The translations under genes were made by a program, and so were the position numbers. Positions 1 through 8,552 of a stretch of DNA of 64,000 nucleotides are shown one piece after another. The stretch lies in contig NZ_QDDJ01000003.1 of assembly GCF_003121625.1 (NCBI RefSeq), positions 1 through 64,000 of the forward strand, written 5' to 3'. Source of the DNA: Ornithinimicrobium cavernae. GTDB lineage: Bacteria > Actinomycetota > Actinomycetes > Actinomycetales > Dermatophilaceae. Below the pieces are notes generated by a model. The model worked only from the letters and a program-made list of their open reading frames with translations. It was not told the origin of the DNA and searched no databases. How positions within the stretch are numbered: position 1 is the first letter of the stretch; each line of letters opens with the position of its first letter.

Positions 1-186
1 GCCTCCTGTCGGCGTGCAAGTGCGGTCACCGTTGCCCGCTTCTGCACGACGCTGTCGCGGGTGTCGGTGCTGCTGCGCTGCGGGAGGGGGTGTGCCTCCT
101 GTCGGCGTGCAAGTGCGGTCACCGTTGCCCGCTTCTGCACGACGCTGTCGCGGGTGTCGGTGCTGCTGCGCTGCGGGAGGGGGTGT
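1..186. repeat. 93-bp direct tandem repeat, two full copies
   Basis: Positions 1-93 and 94-186 are identical 93-bp copies, followed by two more matching bases. The left copy touches the window edge, so the true copy number is unknown. The period is exactly 31 codons, so every frame stays open or closed together across copies. It lies immediately downstream of the end of the minus-strand membrane-protein gene. It could be a coding repeat or a recent intergenic duplication; the sequence here does not decide. Confidence 0.9.
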
Positions 187-218
187 GCGAGCAGGTACCT
201 CCGGTCACCCGGGGACAC
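1..218 (-). CDS. possible partial ORF through the 93-bp repeat
   Basis: On the minus strand a GTG at 216-218 opens a frame with no stop down to the window edge. It overlaps the last 14 bases of the membrane-protein gene. It would translate the repeat as a 31-residue unit containing 'TDTRDSVVQKRATVTALARR', rich in Arg, Thr and Gln. No family is recognised and the ribosome binding site is poor. Such an open frame is expected often at this GC content. I list it only because a 31-codon period and an overlapping start fit a downstream gene of the same operon. The real gene may instead start further left. Confidence 0.2.
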   Translation of the reverse strand, partial: MSPGDRRYLLAHPLPQRSSTDTRDSVVQKRATVTALARRQEAHPLPQRSSTDTRDSVVQKRATVTALARRQE

Positions 219-1344
219 CTCGCCGGTGGAGCACGTAGCCCCAGACGGCGAGGGCGAGCGCCGGCCCCCAGAGCCAGAAGGGGAAGATCAGCGCACTGAC
301 CAGACCGTCGCGCACACCCTGCTCCAGGAACATCAGCACGATCGGCACCGCAGCGGCGCACAGGATGGTGGCGACGAGCGCGCCGGGCACGGCCGCGAAC
401 CAGACCGGCACGGGTCGCCCGGCGACACCCGGCATCCAGCGCGGGAAGATCTCGCCCCACCGCTGGATGAGCCCGAGCGTCAGCACGAACCCGGCCCAGG
501 CTCCCGCCGAGATGAGCAGTCCCTGCAGGCGGATCTCAGCGGGCATGTCACCCGGCGCGAACTGCGGCCACGGTGTCAGCCAGGTCAGCCGGACCAGGGC
601 GTAGGGCAGTGGTCCCAGCGCAGCCAAGACGGTGATCGCGCGACGGTGTCGCAGCACCCAGGAGCCGAGCCGCTCGGTGGGCAGGACACTGGCCGTGAGG
701 GACACCCACGCCAGCACGCCGGCGATCAGCAGGAACGGCATGGTCGTCTCGAGGTAGAGGTGCCGTGGCAGGGTCTGTGCGAGGTCGAGCATGTTGCCGA
801 CCGACTCGCGGGACAGGATGCCGGAGACGAGGCCGTAGCCCACGGTGGCCGTGACGCCGGCGAGGGCGAGCCAGCGGCCGGCGCCACCCCGGCGCAGCAG
901 CTGGACCACGATGAACAGGACCGCGACGGGGACGGTGAACGCCATGACGTAGCCCGCCGAGGCGATCATGGTCACGGCGCTGAGTCCCACGCCGATGGTG
1001 ACCGTCTGCACGAGGCCGACGACGGCGAGCCACCCCGGCAGCCGCCGTGCGGCCGCGCCCCGCTCGGTGCGTTGGTAGGCCAGCGCGAGGGCTGCCGCCA
1101 CCAGTCCGAGCACCCCGACGCCGGTGGCGACCGCAGCGGTCTGGCCGGCGGTGAGCCAGGTTCGGAGCAGTGCGTGCTCAGGGTCGACGAACTGGTTCTG
1201 GTCCGGCTGCAGCAGCCACACGAGACCGAGTGTGGCGACGGCGGCGCCCGCGAGCGCCGCGAGGAGGAGCAGCCACCGGGCCCGGCCGCCGGCACTGGTG
1301 GTCACCGAGGCTCGAGGTGGTGCGATGTCGTGTCGGGTTGTCAT
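205..1344 (-). CDS. polytopic integral membrane protein, function unknown
   Basis: This 379-residue protein is almost entirely hydrophobic, with roughly ten predicted membrane segments separated by short charged loops, for example near 'RWLLLLAALAGAAVATLG' at the N terminus and a final segment just before the C-terminal 'HRRGVPG'. No catalytic motif or known transporter signature is visible. The ATG at 1344 is preceded by GGAG; the open frame extends upstream to 1461 but that part is unlike a membrane protein and overlaps the dyad sites. It stands alone on this strand. Two copies of a dyad-containing element lie 49 and 110 bases upstream, so it is probably controlled by a dimeric regulator. 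Confidence 0.7.
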   Translation of the reverse strand: MTTRHDIAPPRASVTTSAGGRARWLLLLAALAGAAVATLGLVWLLQPDQNQFVDPEHALLRTWLTAGQTAAVATGVGVLGLVAAALALAYQRTERGAAARRLPGWLAVVGLVQTVTIGVGLSAVTMIASAGYVMAFTVPVAVLFIVVQLLRRGGAGRWLALAGVTATVGYGLVSGILSRESVGNMLDLAQTLPRHLYLETTMPFLLIAGVLAWVSLTASVLPTERLGSWVLRHRRAITVLAALGPLPYALVRLTWLTPWPQFAPGDMPAEIRLQGLLISAGAWAGFVLTLGLIQRWGEIFPRWMPGVAGRPVPVWFAAVPGALVATILCAAAVPIVLMFLEQGVRDGLVSALIFPFWLWGPALALAVWGYVLHRRGVPG

Positions 1345-1657
1345 ATCTCCACGGTCCGCGACCTGGCCCCGCAGCAGATCACCCGCGCGGGTGAACCCAC
1401 CTCCCGCCCGGGGGAGGCTCGTCGCCTGCGTGGCGGCCACGTTCAGCAGGAACGAACCCACCTCCCGCCCGGGGGAGGCTCACTCACCGTGGCAGGGACC
1501 GTCCGAGCGGGCATCCGGGCCCCTGAGCGCCTTCTGAGAGAAGTCTCACCGCCACCTCATCGCCTCTTCACAGAGCCGCCATAACTTCTCCACCAGGGCC
1601 CAGCGAACCTCCTCGCCGGGACAGAGGCCACAGAGCCTCCTGAGAAAGGACACTCTT
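1345..1657. other. intergenic region with divergent promoters and dyad sites
   Basis: This 313-base gap separates the minus-strand membrane protein from the plus-strand secreted protein and must hold both promoters. Its recognisable content is the pair of 28-bp repeats listed separately. The right part (1540-1657) has lower GC than the surroundings and the ribosome binding site GAAAGGA at 1644-1650. I see no convincing RNA gene here. Confidence 0.5.
1393..1481. promoter_or_regulatory. two identical 28-bp direct repeats with an internal dyad (putative operators)
   Basis: Identical 28-bp copies lie at 1393-1420 and 1454-1481, 61 bases apart start to start. Each contains the near-palindrome CCTCCCGCCCGGGGGAGG. 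The spacing is close to six helical turns, so both copies face the same side of the helix. They lie upstream of the membrane-protein gene that starts at 1344. Perfect conservation of the duplicate in otherwise unconserved intergenic DNA suggests binding of one regulator. No candidate regulator gene adjoins them in this window. Confidence 0.6.
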
Positions 1658-2170
1658 GTGAAGCGCATCTTCAGCACGGCGGCCGCTGCGGCGGTTCTGG
1701 TGGGCAGCCTGATGGTGACGGCGCCCGCGGCACAGGCGGGCGACCGGCTCTGCGCCGGGACGATCGGCAAGGTCACGATCTCCGACAACCTCATCGTTCC
1801 CAGGGGCAAGACGTGCACCCTCAACGGCACCGTGGTCAAGGGCAATGTCGAGGTCCGAGCGAACGCCACCCTGAGGGCGAGTGCGGTCCGCGTCGACGGG
1901 GACGTCCAGGCCGCGGGACATCGCGCCCTGCACACCGTCGACTCCTTCGTCGACGGCAACATCCAGGCCACACAGGGCGGCGCCAGCAACCTGCGGCGCA
2001 ACACGGTGAATGGTGACATCCAGCTCTTCGGCAACACCAAGGCCGGTGCCACCTACGTCTACAGCAACCGTGTGGACGGCAACCTGCAGTGCAAGAGCAA
2101 CTCGCCAGTGCCCAAGGGGGCCTACAACAAGGTCAACGGCAACAAGGAGGGCCAGTGCAAGCGGTTCTGA
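1658..2170 (+). CDS. secreted protein with repeated short beta-strand motifs
   Basis: The 170-residue product begins with a standard signal peptide (MKR, hydrophobic core, 'APAAQA' cleavage site near residue 27). The mature part repeats a short pattern of the kind 'V.GDVQ', 'VDGNIQ', 'VNGDIQ', 'VDGNLQ', which suggests a small right-handed beta-helix. Four cysteines could form two disulfides (two near the mature N terminus, two near the C terminus). The GTG start at 1658 is preceded by GAAAGGA seven bases away. No enzyme motif is visible. The pattern resembles proteins annotated only as hypothetical secreted proteins in actinobacteria. It is probably a cell-surface or extracellular structural protein, but this is inference. 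Confidence 0.75.
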   Translation: MKRIFSTAAAAAVLVGSLMVTAPAAQAGDRLCAGTIGKVTISDNLIVPRGKTCTLNGTVVKGNVEVRANATLRASAVRVDGDVQAAGHRALHTVDSFVDGNIQATQGGASNLRRNTVNGDIQLFGNTKAGATYVYSNRVDGNLQCKSNSPVPKGAYNKVNGNKEGQCKRF

Positions 2171-2200
2171 CTGCTCGCTGAACCAGCACCCCACACCCAG

Positions 2201-2231
2201 CCGGCCCCGCGACCACCGATCGTGGGGCCGG
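2201..2231. terminator. bidirectional terminator hairpin
   Basis: An 11-bp stem (CCGGCCCC.CG paired with CG.GGGGCCGG, one wobble) with a 9-base loop lies between the converging secreted-protein and SRPBCC genes. No clear T tract follows, as is usual in this GC range. Confidence 0.6.
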
Positions 2232-2263
2232 TCGGCTGTCCCGGGTGCACTGGCTGTCCCGGA

Positions 2264-2722
2264 TCAGGCCTCGGCAGCGGCCGCGATGTCGGCCAGGTCC
2301 TGCTCCAGCGCCTTGCGGGTCGCCCGGGTGGCGACGCCGCCCAGGACGGCCATGAGCGCCTTCTGCACCGCGGACGGCCCGACCGGTTCGGCGGCGAAGC
2401 GCACCGTCAGCTCGGTGCGGGCACCATCGTCCAGCGGTGCAAGCAGGAACTCGGTGACATAGTGCGCGCCAGAGGACTCGGCGTGGATCTCGCTGCGACG
2501 CCACGGGTCGCTGGCCGTCACCCACATCTCCTCGGTCGACTTCTTCCCGAACATGGTGCGGGTCTCGCGCCAGCGGGTGCCCACGGCATACGGCCCGTCG
2601 GTCAGTCGCTGCACGTCGGTGACGCCCGTGAGGGTCTCGGGGGCGCGGTCGAGGTCGGTGAGGACCTCCCAGACCCGTTCGGGGGTCGTCTCGATGATCC
2701 GGCTGACGACGATCTCGCTCAC
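2264..2722 (-). CDS. SRPBCC family protein (polyketide cyclase/START-like)
   Basis: This 152-residue protein has the typical N terminus of the fold ('IVVSRIIETTPERVWEVLTD'), a central 'GTRWRETR' strand and a long C-terminal helix ending in a run of alanines. The family forms a helix-grip cavity for hydrophobic ligands. Actinobacterial members of this size are rarely characterised; some act as lipid carriers or cyclases. The gene stands alone, converging with the secreted-protein gene. Family assignment is firm, substrate unknown. Confidence 0.8.
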   Translation of the reverse strand: MSEIVVSRIIETTPERVWEVLTDLDRAPETLTGVTDVQRLTDGPYAVGTRWRETRTMFGKKSTEEMWVTASDPWRRSEIHAESSGAHYVTEFLLAPLDDGARTELTVRFAAEPVGPSAVQKALMAVLGGVATRATRKALEQDLADIAAAAEA

Positions 2723-2835
2723 GGCGTTCCTTCCCGACGGTGTCCGTCCGAGGTTACCCGCCTGAGGCCGTGCTCAGCTCCGTGCGCGGGTCGGTCTCCC
2801 CGCTCGAGCAGATGGCCGCCACGGCGGAGGCGGGC

Positions 2836-3363
2836 TCACTCGGTCGCGGTGGCCGAGTCGTCGGTCGCGACCGGCTCGATCTCCTCGAACTCCGCACCGA
2901 TGTAGAGGTCGACCTCGTCGTCCTCGCGCTCGTCGGCGACCACCACGGCCTCGGGGAACAGGCTGCTCAGCAGCCGGGCGCCCTCCGCGCCCGCCGGGCC
3001 GTGGCGGATCTCGGCGACCTGTGGGGCCTCGGTGCCGGCAGGAGCGTTGTCCACCGCGTCGATGGAGTAGCCGCGGGAGGCCAGCGCCTCGGAGGTGCGG
3101 CCCGCCACGCCGACGGCCCCGGAGGCGTTGTAGACGTTGACGGTCACGTCCGACGGCTGGAGGGCCGGAGCGGTGGCGGTCGCGGTCACCTGGTCGGTGT
3201 CGCTGCCGGAGGCACCGTCGCCGGGCAGCCAGCCCTGGTAGTAGGCAAAGGCGTAGAGGCCGACAGCGGCCAGCAGTGCGACCAGGGCGGTCAGCACCAG
3301 GGCCGCGCGACGGCGGCGTCGTCGTGCGGCGGTCGACATGCCGGCAGTGCGGACATAACCCAC
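2836..3363 (-). CDS. membrane-anchored LytR C-terminal domain protein
   Basis: The 175-residue product has a positively charged N terminus (RRRRRR), one membrane segment at about residues 20-41, and an extracytoplasmic domain that matches the LytR_C fold ('DVTVNVYNASGAVGVAGRTSEALASRGY'). The domain normally follows the catalytic domain of LytR-CpsA-Psr wall-polymer ligases, but here it stands alone without that domain. Free-standing LytR_C proteins are common in actinobacteria, often next to the small VapB-like gene that follows here. The tail is acidic. An envelope role is inferred. Confidence 0.8.
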   Translation of the reverse strand: MGYVRTAGMSTAARRRRRRAALVLTALVALLAAVGLYAFAYYQGWLPGDGASGSDTDQVTATATAPALQPSDVTVNVYNASGAVGVAGRTSEALASRGYSIDAVDNAPAGTEAPQVAEIRHGPAGAEGARLLSSLFPEAVVVADEREDDEVDLYIGAEFEEIEPVATDDSATATE

Positions 3364-3396
3364 GGGCGAGCTCCTTGGTGATCCGGTGAGCGAACG

Positions 3397-3699
3397 CTAC
3401 CGAGCGCCCGGGTCGGGGAGCACGAGGACACGCCCGTGCACGATCGGGCGGCCACCCAGGGCGGCGCGCAGCGCGCGGTGCAGACCGTCCTCGAGGTAGA
3501 GCTGGTCGCGGTACTGCACCACGTGGCAGAAGATGTCGCCGTAGAACGTGGAGTCCGCCGCGAGCAGGTGCTGCAGGTCGAGCGTCGACTTGGTGGTGAT
3601 CAGCTCATCGAGCCGGATCATGCGCGGCGGCAGGTGCGACCAGTCCTCGAGGTGGTGGGGAGGGTACGGCTGACCGTCGCCCACTCCCTTGAAGATCAT
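3397..3699 (-). CDS. small conserved actinobacterial protein, VapB-antitoxin-like annotation
   Basis: The 100-residue protein starts 'MIFKGVGDGQPYP' and contains 'MIRLDELITTKSTLDLQHLL' and 'FYGDIFCHVVQYRDQLYLEDG', a pattern conserved across actinobacteria. Databases often label it a type II VapB family antitoxin. No toxin gene lies beside it, so a toxin-antitoxin role is doubtful. The ATG at 3699 was chosen because homologues begin at MIF; the frame stays open further upstream but that part overlaps the neighbouring HAD gene. It is expressed with, or just downstream of, no other minus-strand gene. Confidence 0.7.
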   Translation of the reverse strand: MIFKGVGDGQPYPPHHLEDWSHLPPRMIRLDELITTKSTLDLQHLLAADSTFYGDIFCHVVQYRDQLYLEDGLHRALRAALGGRPIVHGRVLVLPDPGAR

Positions 3700-3747
3700 G
3701 GGCCCAGTGTAGGAGCCCGGGCGGCAGACGGTCACTAGAGTGCTCGC

Positions 3748-4506
3748 GTGGGCAAGGAACCGGACGAGCAGACCCGCGGTGGCTCCGCTGTCGAGGGCGA
3801 CTCCGTGGCGCCGCCTGCCGCAGTGTTCGAGGGCGGCGACCACGACGGGGGGAGCCAGCCGGCGGCGGACGCTCCTCACGGGACGATCCGGCGGCTCGCG
3901 CAGGGGTGCGCGGTCGTGGTCTTCGACCTCGACGGTGTCGTGCGCGAGTTCGCGCCGACCACCTCGGAGTCCGTGGCGGCCGACCTTGGTCTGACCGCCG
4001 AGGAGTTCCTCGCCCTGGCGTTCGCGCCCGAGCTGCTGCGCCCTGTCGTCACCGGCCGCACGACCTTCGCGCAGTGGTGCAGTCAGATCGTGGCGGTCCT
4101 GGTGGGCCGGGGGACCGATCCGGACCGGGCGCAGGAGTCTGTCGCGCGCTGGGTCGCCGACCGCGGAGCGCCGGTCGCCGAGACGGTCGAGCTGATGGCC
4201 GAGCTCGAGGAGGACGGCCGGCAGGTCTTCCTGTTCACGAACGGCACCGACAACATCCCCGCCGAGCTGCGTCAGATCGGCCTGGACCACCTGGTCGACG
4301 TGGTCCTGAACAGCGCGGTCCTCGGGGTGGCCAAGCCGGACCAGGGGGCGTATGCCGCAGCGCACGCGGCCATCGAGGTGCACCGTGGTGGACCGGTCGC
4401 CCGGGAGCAGGTGCTGTTCACGGATGACCGGGCGGAGAACGTCACCGCCGCGCTGGCTTTCGGGTGGCAGGCCGTGCACTTCGCCGGGGTGCGGACGGAC
4501 GTCTGA
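3748..4506 (+). CDS. HAD-superfamily hydrolase
   Basis: Of 252 residues, the first 50 are a low-complexity tail rich in Gly, Asp and Glu; the HAD core follows. The motifs are complete: 'VVFDLDGVV' (nucleophile Asp and general acid Asp), 'LFTNGT', the Lys in 'GVAKPDQGAY', and 'LFTDDRAEN'. The cap is inserted after motif I, as in phosphatases of the YihX/epoxide-hydrolase N-domain type. The likely reaction is phosphate-ester hydrolysis of a small metabolite. The start GTG at 3748 may be too far upstream, since the tail is not conserved. Confidence 0.8.
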   Translation: MGKEPDEQTRGGSAVEGDSVAPPAAVFEGGDHDGGSQPAADAPHGTIRRLAQGCAVVVFDLDGVVREFAPTTSESVAADLGLTAEEFLALAFAPELLRPVVTGRTTFAQWCSQIVAVLVGRGTDPDRAQESVARWVADRGAPVAETVELMAELEEDGRQVFLFTNGTDNIPAELRQIGLDHLVDVVLNSAVLGVAKPDQGAYAAAHAAIEVHRGGPVAREQVLFTDDRAENVTAALAFGWQAVHFAGVRTDV

Positions 4507-4604
4507 CCGGCCCGCCACGGTCCCGCGCGCGGCGCCACCGTGGGACGGGAGGTGCACCGGACGGCACGTGGTGGCAGCGAGACGCCACCGTGTCGTCCGA
4601 GCGG

Positions 4605-4633
4605 TTGACACCCCCTGGAGCCTCTGCTCGAAT
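4605..4633 (+). promoter_or_regulatory. urease operon promoter
   Basis: A consensus -35 box TTGACA (4605-4610) is followed after 17 bases by TCGAAT (4628-4633), a four-of-six match to TATAAT. It lies 59 bases upstream of the ureA start and nothing else lies between, so it probably drives ureABCFGD. Confidence 0.65.
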
Positions 4634-4691
4634 CGACTCAGCGGAACCGCCTGCCGCGAGGTCTGTCTCCAGGGTTTGAGAGGTTTGAAGG

Positions 4692-4994
4692 ATGCATTTC
4701 ACTCCATCGGACACCGAGAAGCTGTTGTTGAGCGTGGCCGGGATGGTCGCGCGCGACCGTCATGAGAGAGGCGTTCGCCTCAACCACCCGGAGGCGGTCG
4801 CCCTGCTGTCCTGCTGGGCACTGGAGCGCGCCCGGGACGGTGCCCGGGTCGCCGACCTGATGAACGACGGGCGGCACGTGCTGACCCGCGAGGACGTCAT
4901 GGAGGGAGTGCCGGAGATGATTCCGGACGTGCAGATCGAGGCCACGTTCCCCGACGGGCGCAAGCTCGTCACGATCACGGACCCGATCCCGTGA
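4692..4994 (+). CDS. ureA: urease subunit gamma
   Basis: The 100-residue length and the pattern '[16 protein letters not shown]', '[11 protein letters not shown]', '[19 protein letters not shown]' are those of the urease gamma subunit. It forms the (UreABC)3 holoenzyme that hydrolyses urea to ammonia and carbamate in the cytoplasm. It is the first gene of ureABCFGD and its stop overlaps the ureB GTG by four bases, so the subunits are translated in step. Confidence 0.95.
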   Translation: MHFTPSDTEKLLLSVAGMVARDRHERGVRLNHPEAVALLSCWALERARDGARVADLMNDGRHVLTREDVMEGVPEMIPDVQIEATFPDGRKLVTITDPIP

Positions 4995-5452
4995 TCCCCG
5001 GAGAGGTGCGCGTCGGCGCCGAGCCGCTGGATCTCAACACGGGCCGGGACCGCCAGACCCTGGTCATGGTCAACGAGGGTGACCGGCCCATCCAGGTGGG
5101 CTCGCACCTGCACCTGCCCGCCGCCAACCCGGCCCTCGGGTTCGACCGCGTCGCCGCAGAGGGCTACCGGCTGGACATCCCGTCCGGGACCTCCGTGCGG
5201 TTCGAGCCGGGCGTCAGCAGGACCGTCGAGATCGTCGCCCTCGCGGGGCGCAAGGTCGTGCCCGGTCTCCAGGTCCGTCAGCCGGACGACCTGCCCAGCC
5301 ACCACCGCGAGCCCAAGCCGGTCGTCCCCTTCGGCACGCCGGGCACCGAGGTGGAGACACCGCAGCGGGCCAGCGGCTACCAGGTCCGGGTCAGCGAGGA
5401 ACCGACGCAGGCGGAGGCCGGCGCGTCAGAGTCAGGACAGGAGACGCCGTGA
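4991..5452 (+). CDS. ureB: urease subunit beta
   Basis: The first 105 residues match the beta subunit (start 'MIPGEVRVG', then '[17 protein letters not shown]' and 'AGRKVVPGL'). The usual HxHFxxxN segment is changed to HLHLPAAN. A tail of about 50 residues, rich in Pro, Glu and Gln, follows and is longer than in classical UreB (about 100-125 residues). Start is GTG, overlapping ureA by four bases; its end overlaps the ureC GTG in the same way. Confidence 0.93.
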   Translation: MIPGEVRVGAEPLDLNTGRDRQTLVMVNEGDRPIQVGSHLHLPAANPALGFDRVAAEGYRLDIPSGTSVRFEPGVSRTVEIVALAGRKVVPGLQVRQPDDLPSHHREPKPVVPFGTPGTEVETPQRASGYQVRVSEEPTQAEAGASESGQETP

Positions 5453-7158
5453 GCAGGATCGATCGTCGTGAGTACGTCCAGATGTACGGCCCCAGCGTGG
5501 GCGACCAGGTGCGGCTGGGCGACACCGACCTGTGGATCCAGGTGGAGCAGGATCTGACCGGCGGCGGGGACGAGATCGTCTTCGGTGGCGGCAAGACCAT
5601 CCGCGAGTCCATGGGCCAGGGCCTGACCACGCGCGACCAGGGTGCGCTCGACCTGGTCATCACCAACGCGGTGGTGCTGGACCACTGGGGCATCGTCCGC
5701 GGCGACGTGGGCCTGCGCGACGGCCGGATCGTCGCGATCGGCAAGTCCGGCAACCCCGACGTGATGGACGGGGTCCACCCCGACCTGCACATCGGCCCCA
5801 GCACCGACGTCATCGCCGGCGAGGGCAAGATCCTCACCGCCGGCGCCGTCGACACCCACGTGCACTTCCTCAACGAGACGGAGATGCACGAGGCGCTCGC
5901 GACGGGCACGACCACGCTGGTCGGTGGCGGCACGGGCCCCACGGAGGGCTCGAAGGCGACGACGGTGACTCCGGGAGCCTGGTCCCTGGCGATGATGCAC
6001 CGGGCGCTGGACCACCTGCCCGTCAACGTGCTGCTGTTCGGCAAGGGCAGCACCGTCAGCCAGGAGGCCCTTGAGCAGGAGGCCCTGGCGGGTGCCGGAG
6101 GCTACAAGGTCCACGAGGACTGGGGGGCCACCCCGGCGGCGATCGACGCCGCACTGCGTGCCGCCGACGAGCACGGTCTGCAGGTGGCGCTGCACGCCGA
6201 CAGCCTCAACGAGGCCGGCTACGTGCAGCACACGCTCGACGCCATCGCGGGCCGGGGCATCCACGTCTTCCACTCCGAGGGCGCCGGCGGCGGGCACGCA
6301 CCGGACATCATCGTGGTGGCCAGCGAGCCGAATGTGCTCCCGGCCTCCACCAACCCGACCCTCCCGCACTCGGTGAACACCGAGGCCGAGCACCTCGACA
6401 TGCTCATGGTGGCCCACCACCTCAACCCGAGGGTGCCGGAGGACCTGGCCTTCGCCGAGTCCCGGATCCGGGGCACCACGATGGCGGCGGAGGACCTCCT
6501 GCAGGACATGGGGGCGATCTCGATCACCTCCTCGGACGCCCAGGCGATGGGCCGGATCGGTGAGCTGGTCTGCCGCACCTGGCAGGTGGCGCACGTCATG
6601 AAGCACCGGGTCGGGTCCCTGGGGTCGTCGCTGCCCGCCGACAACGAGCGCGCGCGGCGCTACGTCGCCAAGTACACGATCTGCCCGGCCATCGCGCACG
6701 GCATCGACCACGAGGTCGGCTCCGTGGAGCCCGGCAAGATGGCCGACCTGGTGCTGTGGGACCCCGCGTTCTTCGGGATCCGTCCCGCGGCCGTGATCAA
6801 GGGCGGTGCCATCGTCGTCGCCCAGATGGGCGACGTCAACGGCGCGATCCCGACGCCTCAGCCTGTCTTCCAGCGCCCGGCGCTGCCGGCGTCACCCGGC
6901 TCCGCACCCCACCTGGCGACGTCGTTCGTGTCGCCGAAGGCGATCGAGGACGGGCTGGCGGAGCGGCTGGGGCTGCGGCGACGGCTGACGGCAGTGCGGC
7001 CCACCCGCGCCCTGACCAAGGCGGACATGCCCAACAACACCGCCCTGCCGAGGCTCGAGGTCGACCCCGAGACCTTCGCGATCAGCATCGACGGCGAGCT
7101 GGTCCGACCCCGCCCGGTCGAGCGGGTTCCGCTGGCCCAGCGCTACCTGATGTTCTGA
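5449..7158 (+). CDS. ureC: urease subunit alpha (catalytic)
   Basis: At 569 residues this has the normal length, and its numbering coincides with Sporosarcina pasteurii urease. Nickel ligands His137, His139, carbamylated Lys220 ('GYKVHEDWG'), His249, His275 and Asp363 are present, as are catalytic His323 and Arg339. The mobile-flap residue 322 is Ala ('LMVAHHLNP') instead of the near-universal Cys. The segment after the HVH motif ('[14 protein letters not shown]') also differs from the usual 'FISPQQ' type. The enzyme is likely active but belongs to a divergent clade. It sits between ureB and ureF in one operon. Confidence 0.95.
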   Translation: MSRIDRREYVQMYGPSVGDQVRLGDTDLWIQVEQDLTGGGDEIVFGGGKTIRESMGQGLTTRDQGALDLVITNAVVLDHWGIVRGDVGLRDGRIVAIGKSGNPDVMDGVHPDLHIGPSTDVIAGEGKILTAGAVDTHVHFLNETEMHEALATGTTTLVGGGTGPTEGSKATTVTPGAWSLAMMHRALDHLPVNVLLFGKGSTVSQEALEQEALAGAGGYKVHEDWGATPAAIDAALRAADEHGLQVALHADSLNEAGYVQHTLDAIAGRGIHVFHSEGAGGGHAPDIIVVASEPNVLPASTNPTLPHSVNTEAEHLDMLMVAHHLNPRVPEDLAFAESRIRGTTMAAEDLLQDMGAISITSSDAQAMGRIGELVCRTWQVAHVMKHRVGSLGSSLPADNERARRYVAKYTICPAIAHGIDHEVGSVEPGKMADLVLWDPAFFGIRPAAVIKGGAIVVAQMGDVNGAIPTPQPVFQRPALPASPGSAPHLATSFVSPKAIEDGLAERLGLRRRLTAVRPTRALTKADMPNNTALPRLEVDPETFAISIDGELVRPRPVERVPLAQRYLMF

Positions 7159-7162
7159 TCCG

Positions 7163-7843
7163 GTGTCCGCTGAGCCGACCGCCGAGCTGGGCGCGCTCCT
7201 GCTGGCCGACGGACGGCTGCCCACCGGCAGCTACTCCCACTCCGCCGGCCTGGAGCCCGCAGTGCGCTCCGGCCTCACCGTGGAGCAGATCCCGGACTAC
7301 CTCGAGGCGCGCCTGCGCACCGTCGGCCTCGTCGAGGCCACCGCAGCGGTCCTGGCCCGTCGGCAGGCGGCCCGTGAGCCGTCCGGCCTGGCCGGGGTGC
7401 AGGCCGCGCTGCTGGCCCGGACCCCGAGCGCGGCTCTGCGCACGGCCTCTGGCCTGCTCGGCCGGGGCCTGCAGCGGCTGGGCGTCCGACTGTTCCCGGA
7501 CCATCCGGGCGTGGTCGAGCTCTCCCGGTGGCAGGACGCGCCGTTGCGTCCCGTGGCACTGGGGGTCGTGGGCGCAGCGGTCGGCATGGACGAGCGACAG
7601 GTCGCCCGGGCCAGCCTGTACGACGACCTCCAGACCGTGACGGCCGCAGCCCTCAAGCTGCTGCCGGTGGACCCCGTCGAGGCCACGGGTTGGGTGCTCG
7701 ACAGCGCGGCGGTCCTGGAGGCTATGGTGGGCCGCGCCCTGGCGGTCCACGACACCGCGGACCTGCCGGCACTGGCCGCCCCCGTGGTGGAGCAGTGGTC
7801 ACTGGACCACGAGACGAGCTCGAGGAGGATCTTTGTTGCCTGA
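7163..7843 (+). CDS. ureF: urease accessory protein UreF
   Basis: This 226-residue protein opens with the family signature '[23 protein letters not shown]', then an all-helical body. UreF binds UreD on the apo-urease and acts as a gate for the UreG GTPase during nickel insertion. It starts at GTG four bases after ureC and overlaps ureG by 11 bases. Length is typical. Confidence 0.9.
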   Translation: MSAEPTAELGALLLADGRLPTGSYSHSAGLEPAVRSGLTVEQIPDYLEARLRTVGLVEATAAVLARRQAAREPSGLAGVQAALLARTPSAALRTASGLLGRGLQRLGVRLFPDHPGVVELSRWQDAPLRPVALGVVGAAVGMDERQVARASLYDDLQTVTAAALKLLPVDPVEATGWVLDSAAVLEAMVGRALAVHDTADLPALAAPVVEQWSLDHETSSRRIFVA

Positions 7844-8552
7844 ACAGCAGTCCGGAGACACGACCGACGTCGCGCGCCGGCCGTTGCGCCTCGGCGTCGC
7901 CGGCCCCGTCGGCACCGGCAAGAGCACCCTGATCGCGACCCTGTGCCGGGAGCTGGCCTCCCGGATGGAGATCGCGGTCGTGACCAACGACATCTACACG
8001 GACGAGGACGCGCGGCTGCTGCGTGCGGCGGGAGTCCTGCCGGTGGAGCGTATCAAGGCCGTCGAGACGGGTGCCTGCCCGCACACGGCGATCCGCGACG
8101 ACGTGACCGCCAACCTGCTGGCGGTGGAGGACCTCGAGCGCGCCTTCGCGCCCCTGGACCTGGTCATCGTCGAGAGCGGCGGGGACAACCTCACCGCAAC
8201 GTTCAGCCCCGCGCTGGTGGATGCCCAGATCTTCTGCCTGGACGTGGCCGGCGGTGGTGACGTGGCCCGCAAGGGCGGCCCGGGCATCGAGCGGGCCGAC
8301 CTGCTCGTCATCAACAAGACCGACCTGGCTCCCCATGTCGGCGTGGATCCCGAGCAGATGGTCCACGACGCCGGGCACGTCCGCGGTGGGCTCCCGGTGC
8401 TGGCCCTGAGCCAGCACGACCCGGCCTCGGTCAGCCGCCTGTGCGAGTGGGTCGACAGCATCCTGGCCGACCACCGCGCGGGTCGCCACGTGGCCAAGGA
8501 CCCCGGTCCGATGGCCCCGCACAGCCACGCCATGGAGCACGACCACTCGTGA
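7833..8552 (+). CDS. ureG: urease accessory GTPase UreG
   Basis: UreG (239 residues) has the P-loop '[10 protein letters not shown]', the metal-binding 'CPH' motif in '[13 protein letters not shown]', switch 'ESGGDNL' and the guanine motif 'NKTD'. It delivers nickel to urease with GTP hydrolysis. The C terminus is '[10 protein letters not shown]', a His-rich tail; no ureE gene is present, so this tail may hold nickel in its place. Start is TTG at 7833 (a second TTG follows at 7836), with GAGGAGG just upstream, inside the end of ureF. Confidence 0.93.
   Translation: MLPEQQSGDTTDVARRPLRLGVAGPVGTGKSTLIATLCRELASRMEIAVVTNDIYTDEDARLLRAAGVLPVERIKAVETGACPHTAIRDDVTANLLAVEDLERAFAPLDLVIVESGGDNLTATFSPALVDAQIFCLDVAGGGDVARKGGPGIERADLLVINKTDLAPHVGVDPEQMVHDAGHVRGGLPVLALSQHDPASVSRLCEWVDSILADHRAGRHVAKDPGPMAPHSHAMEHDHS

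Noticed and set aside
61-1584. 507-residue plus-strand frame over the membrane-protein gene
   Set aside because: It is antisense to a clear polytopic membrane protein and passes through both dyad sites. Composition is that of a GC-rich shadow.
3397-3699. Toxin-antitoxin locus
   Set aside because: The small protein carries a VapB-like label in databases, but no PIN-domain toxin lies beside it. The flanking genes are a LytR_C protein and a HAD hydrolase.
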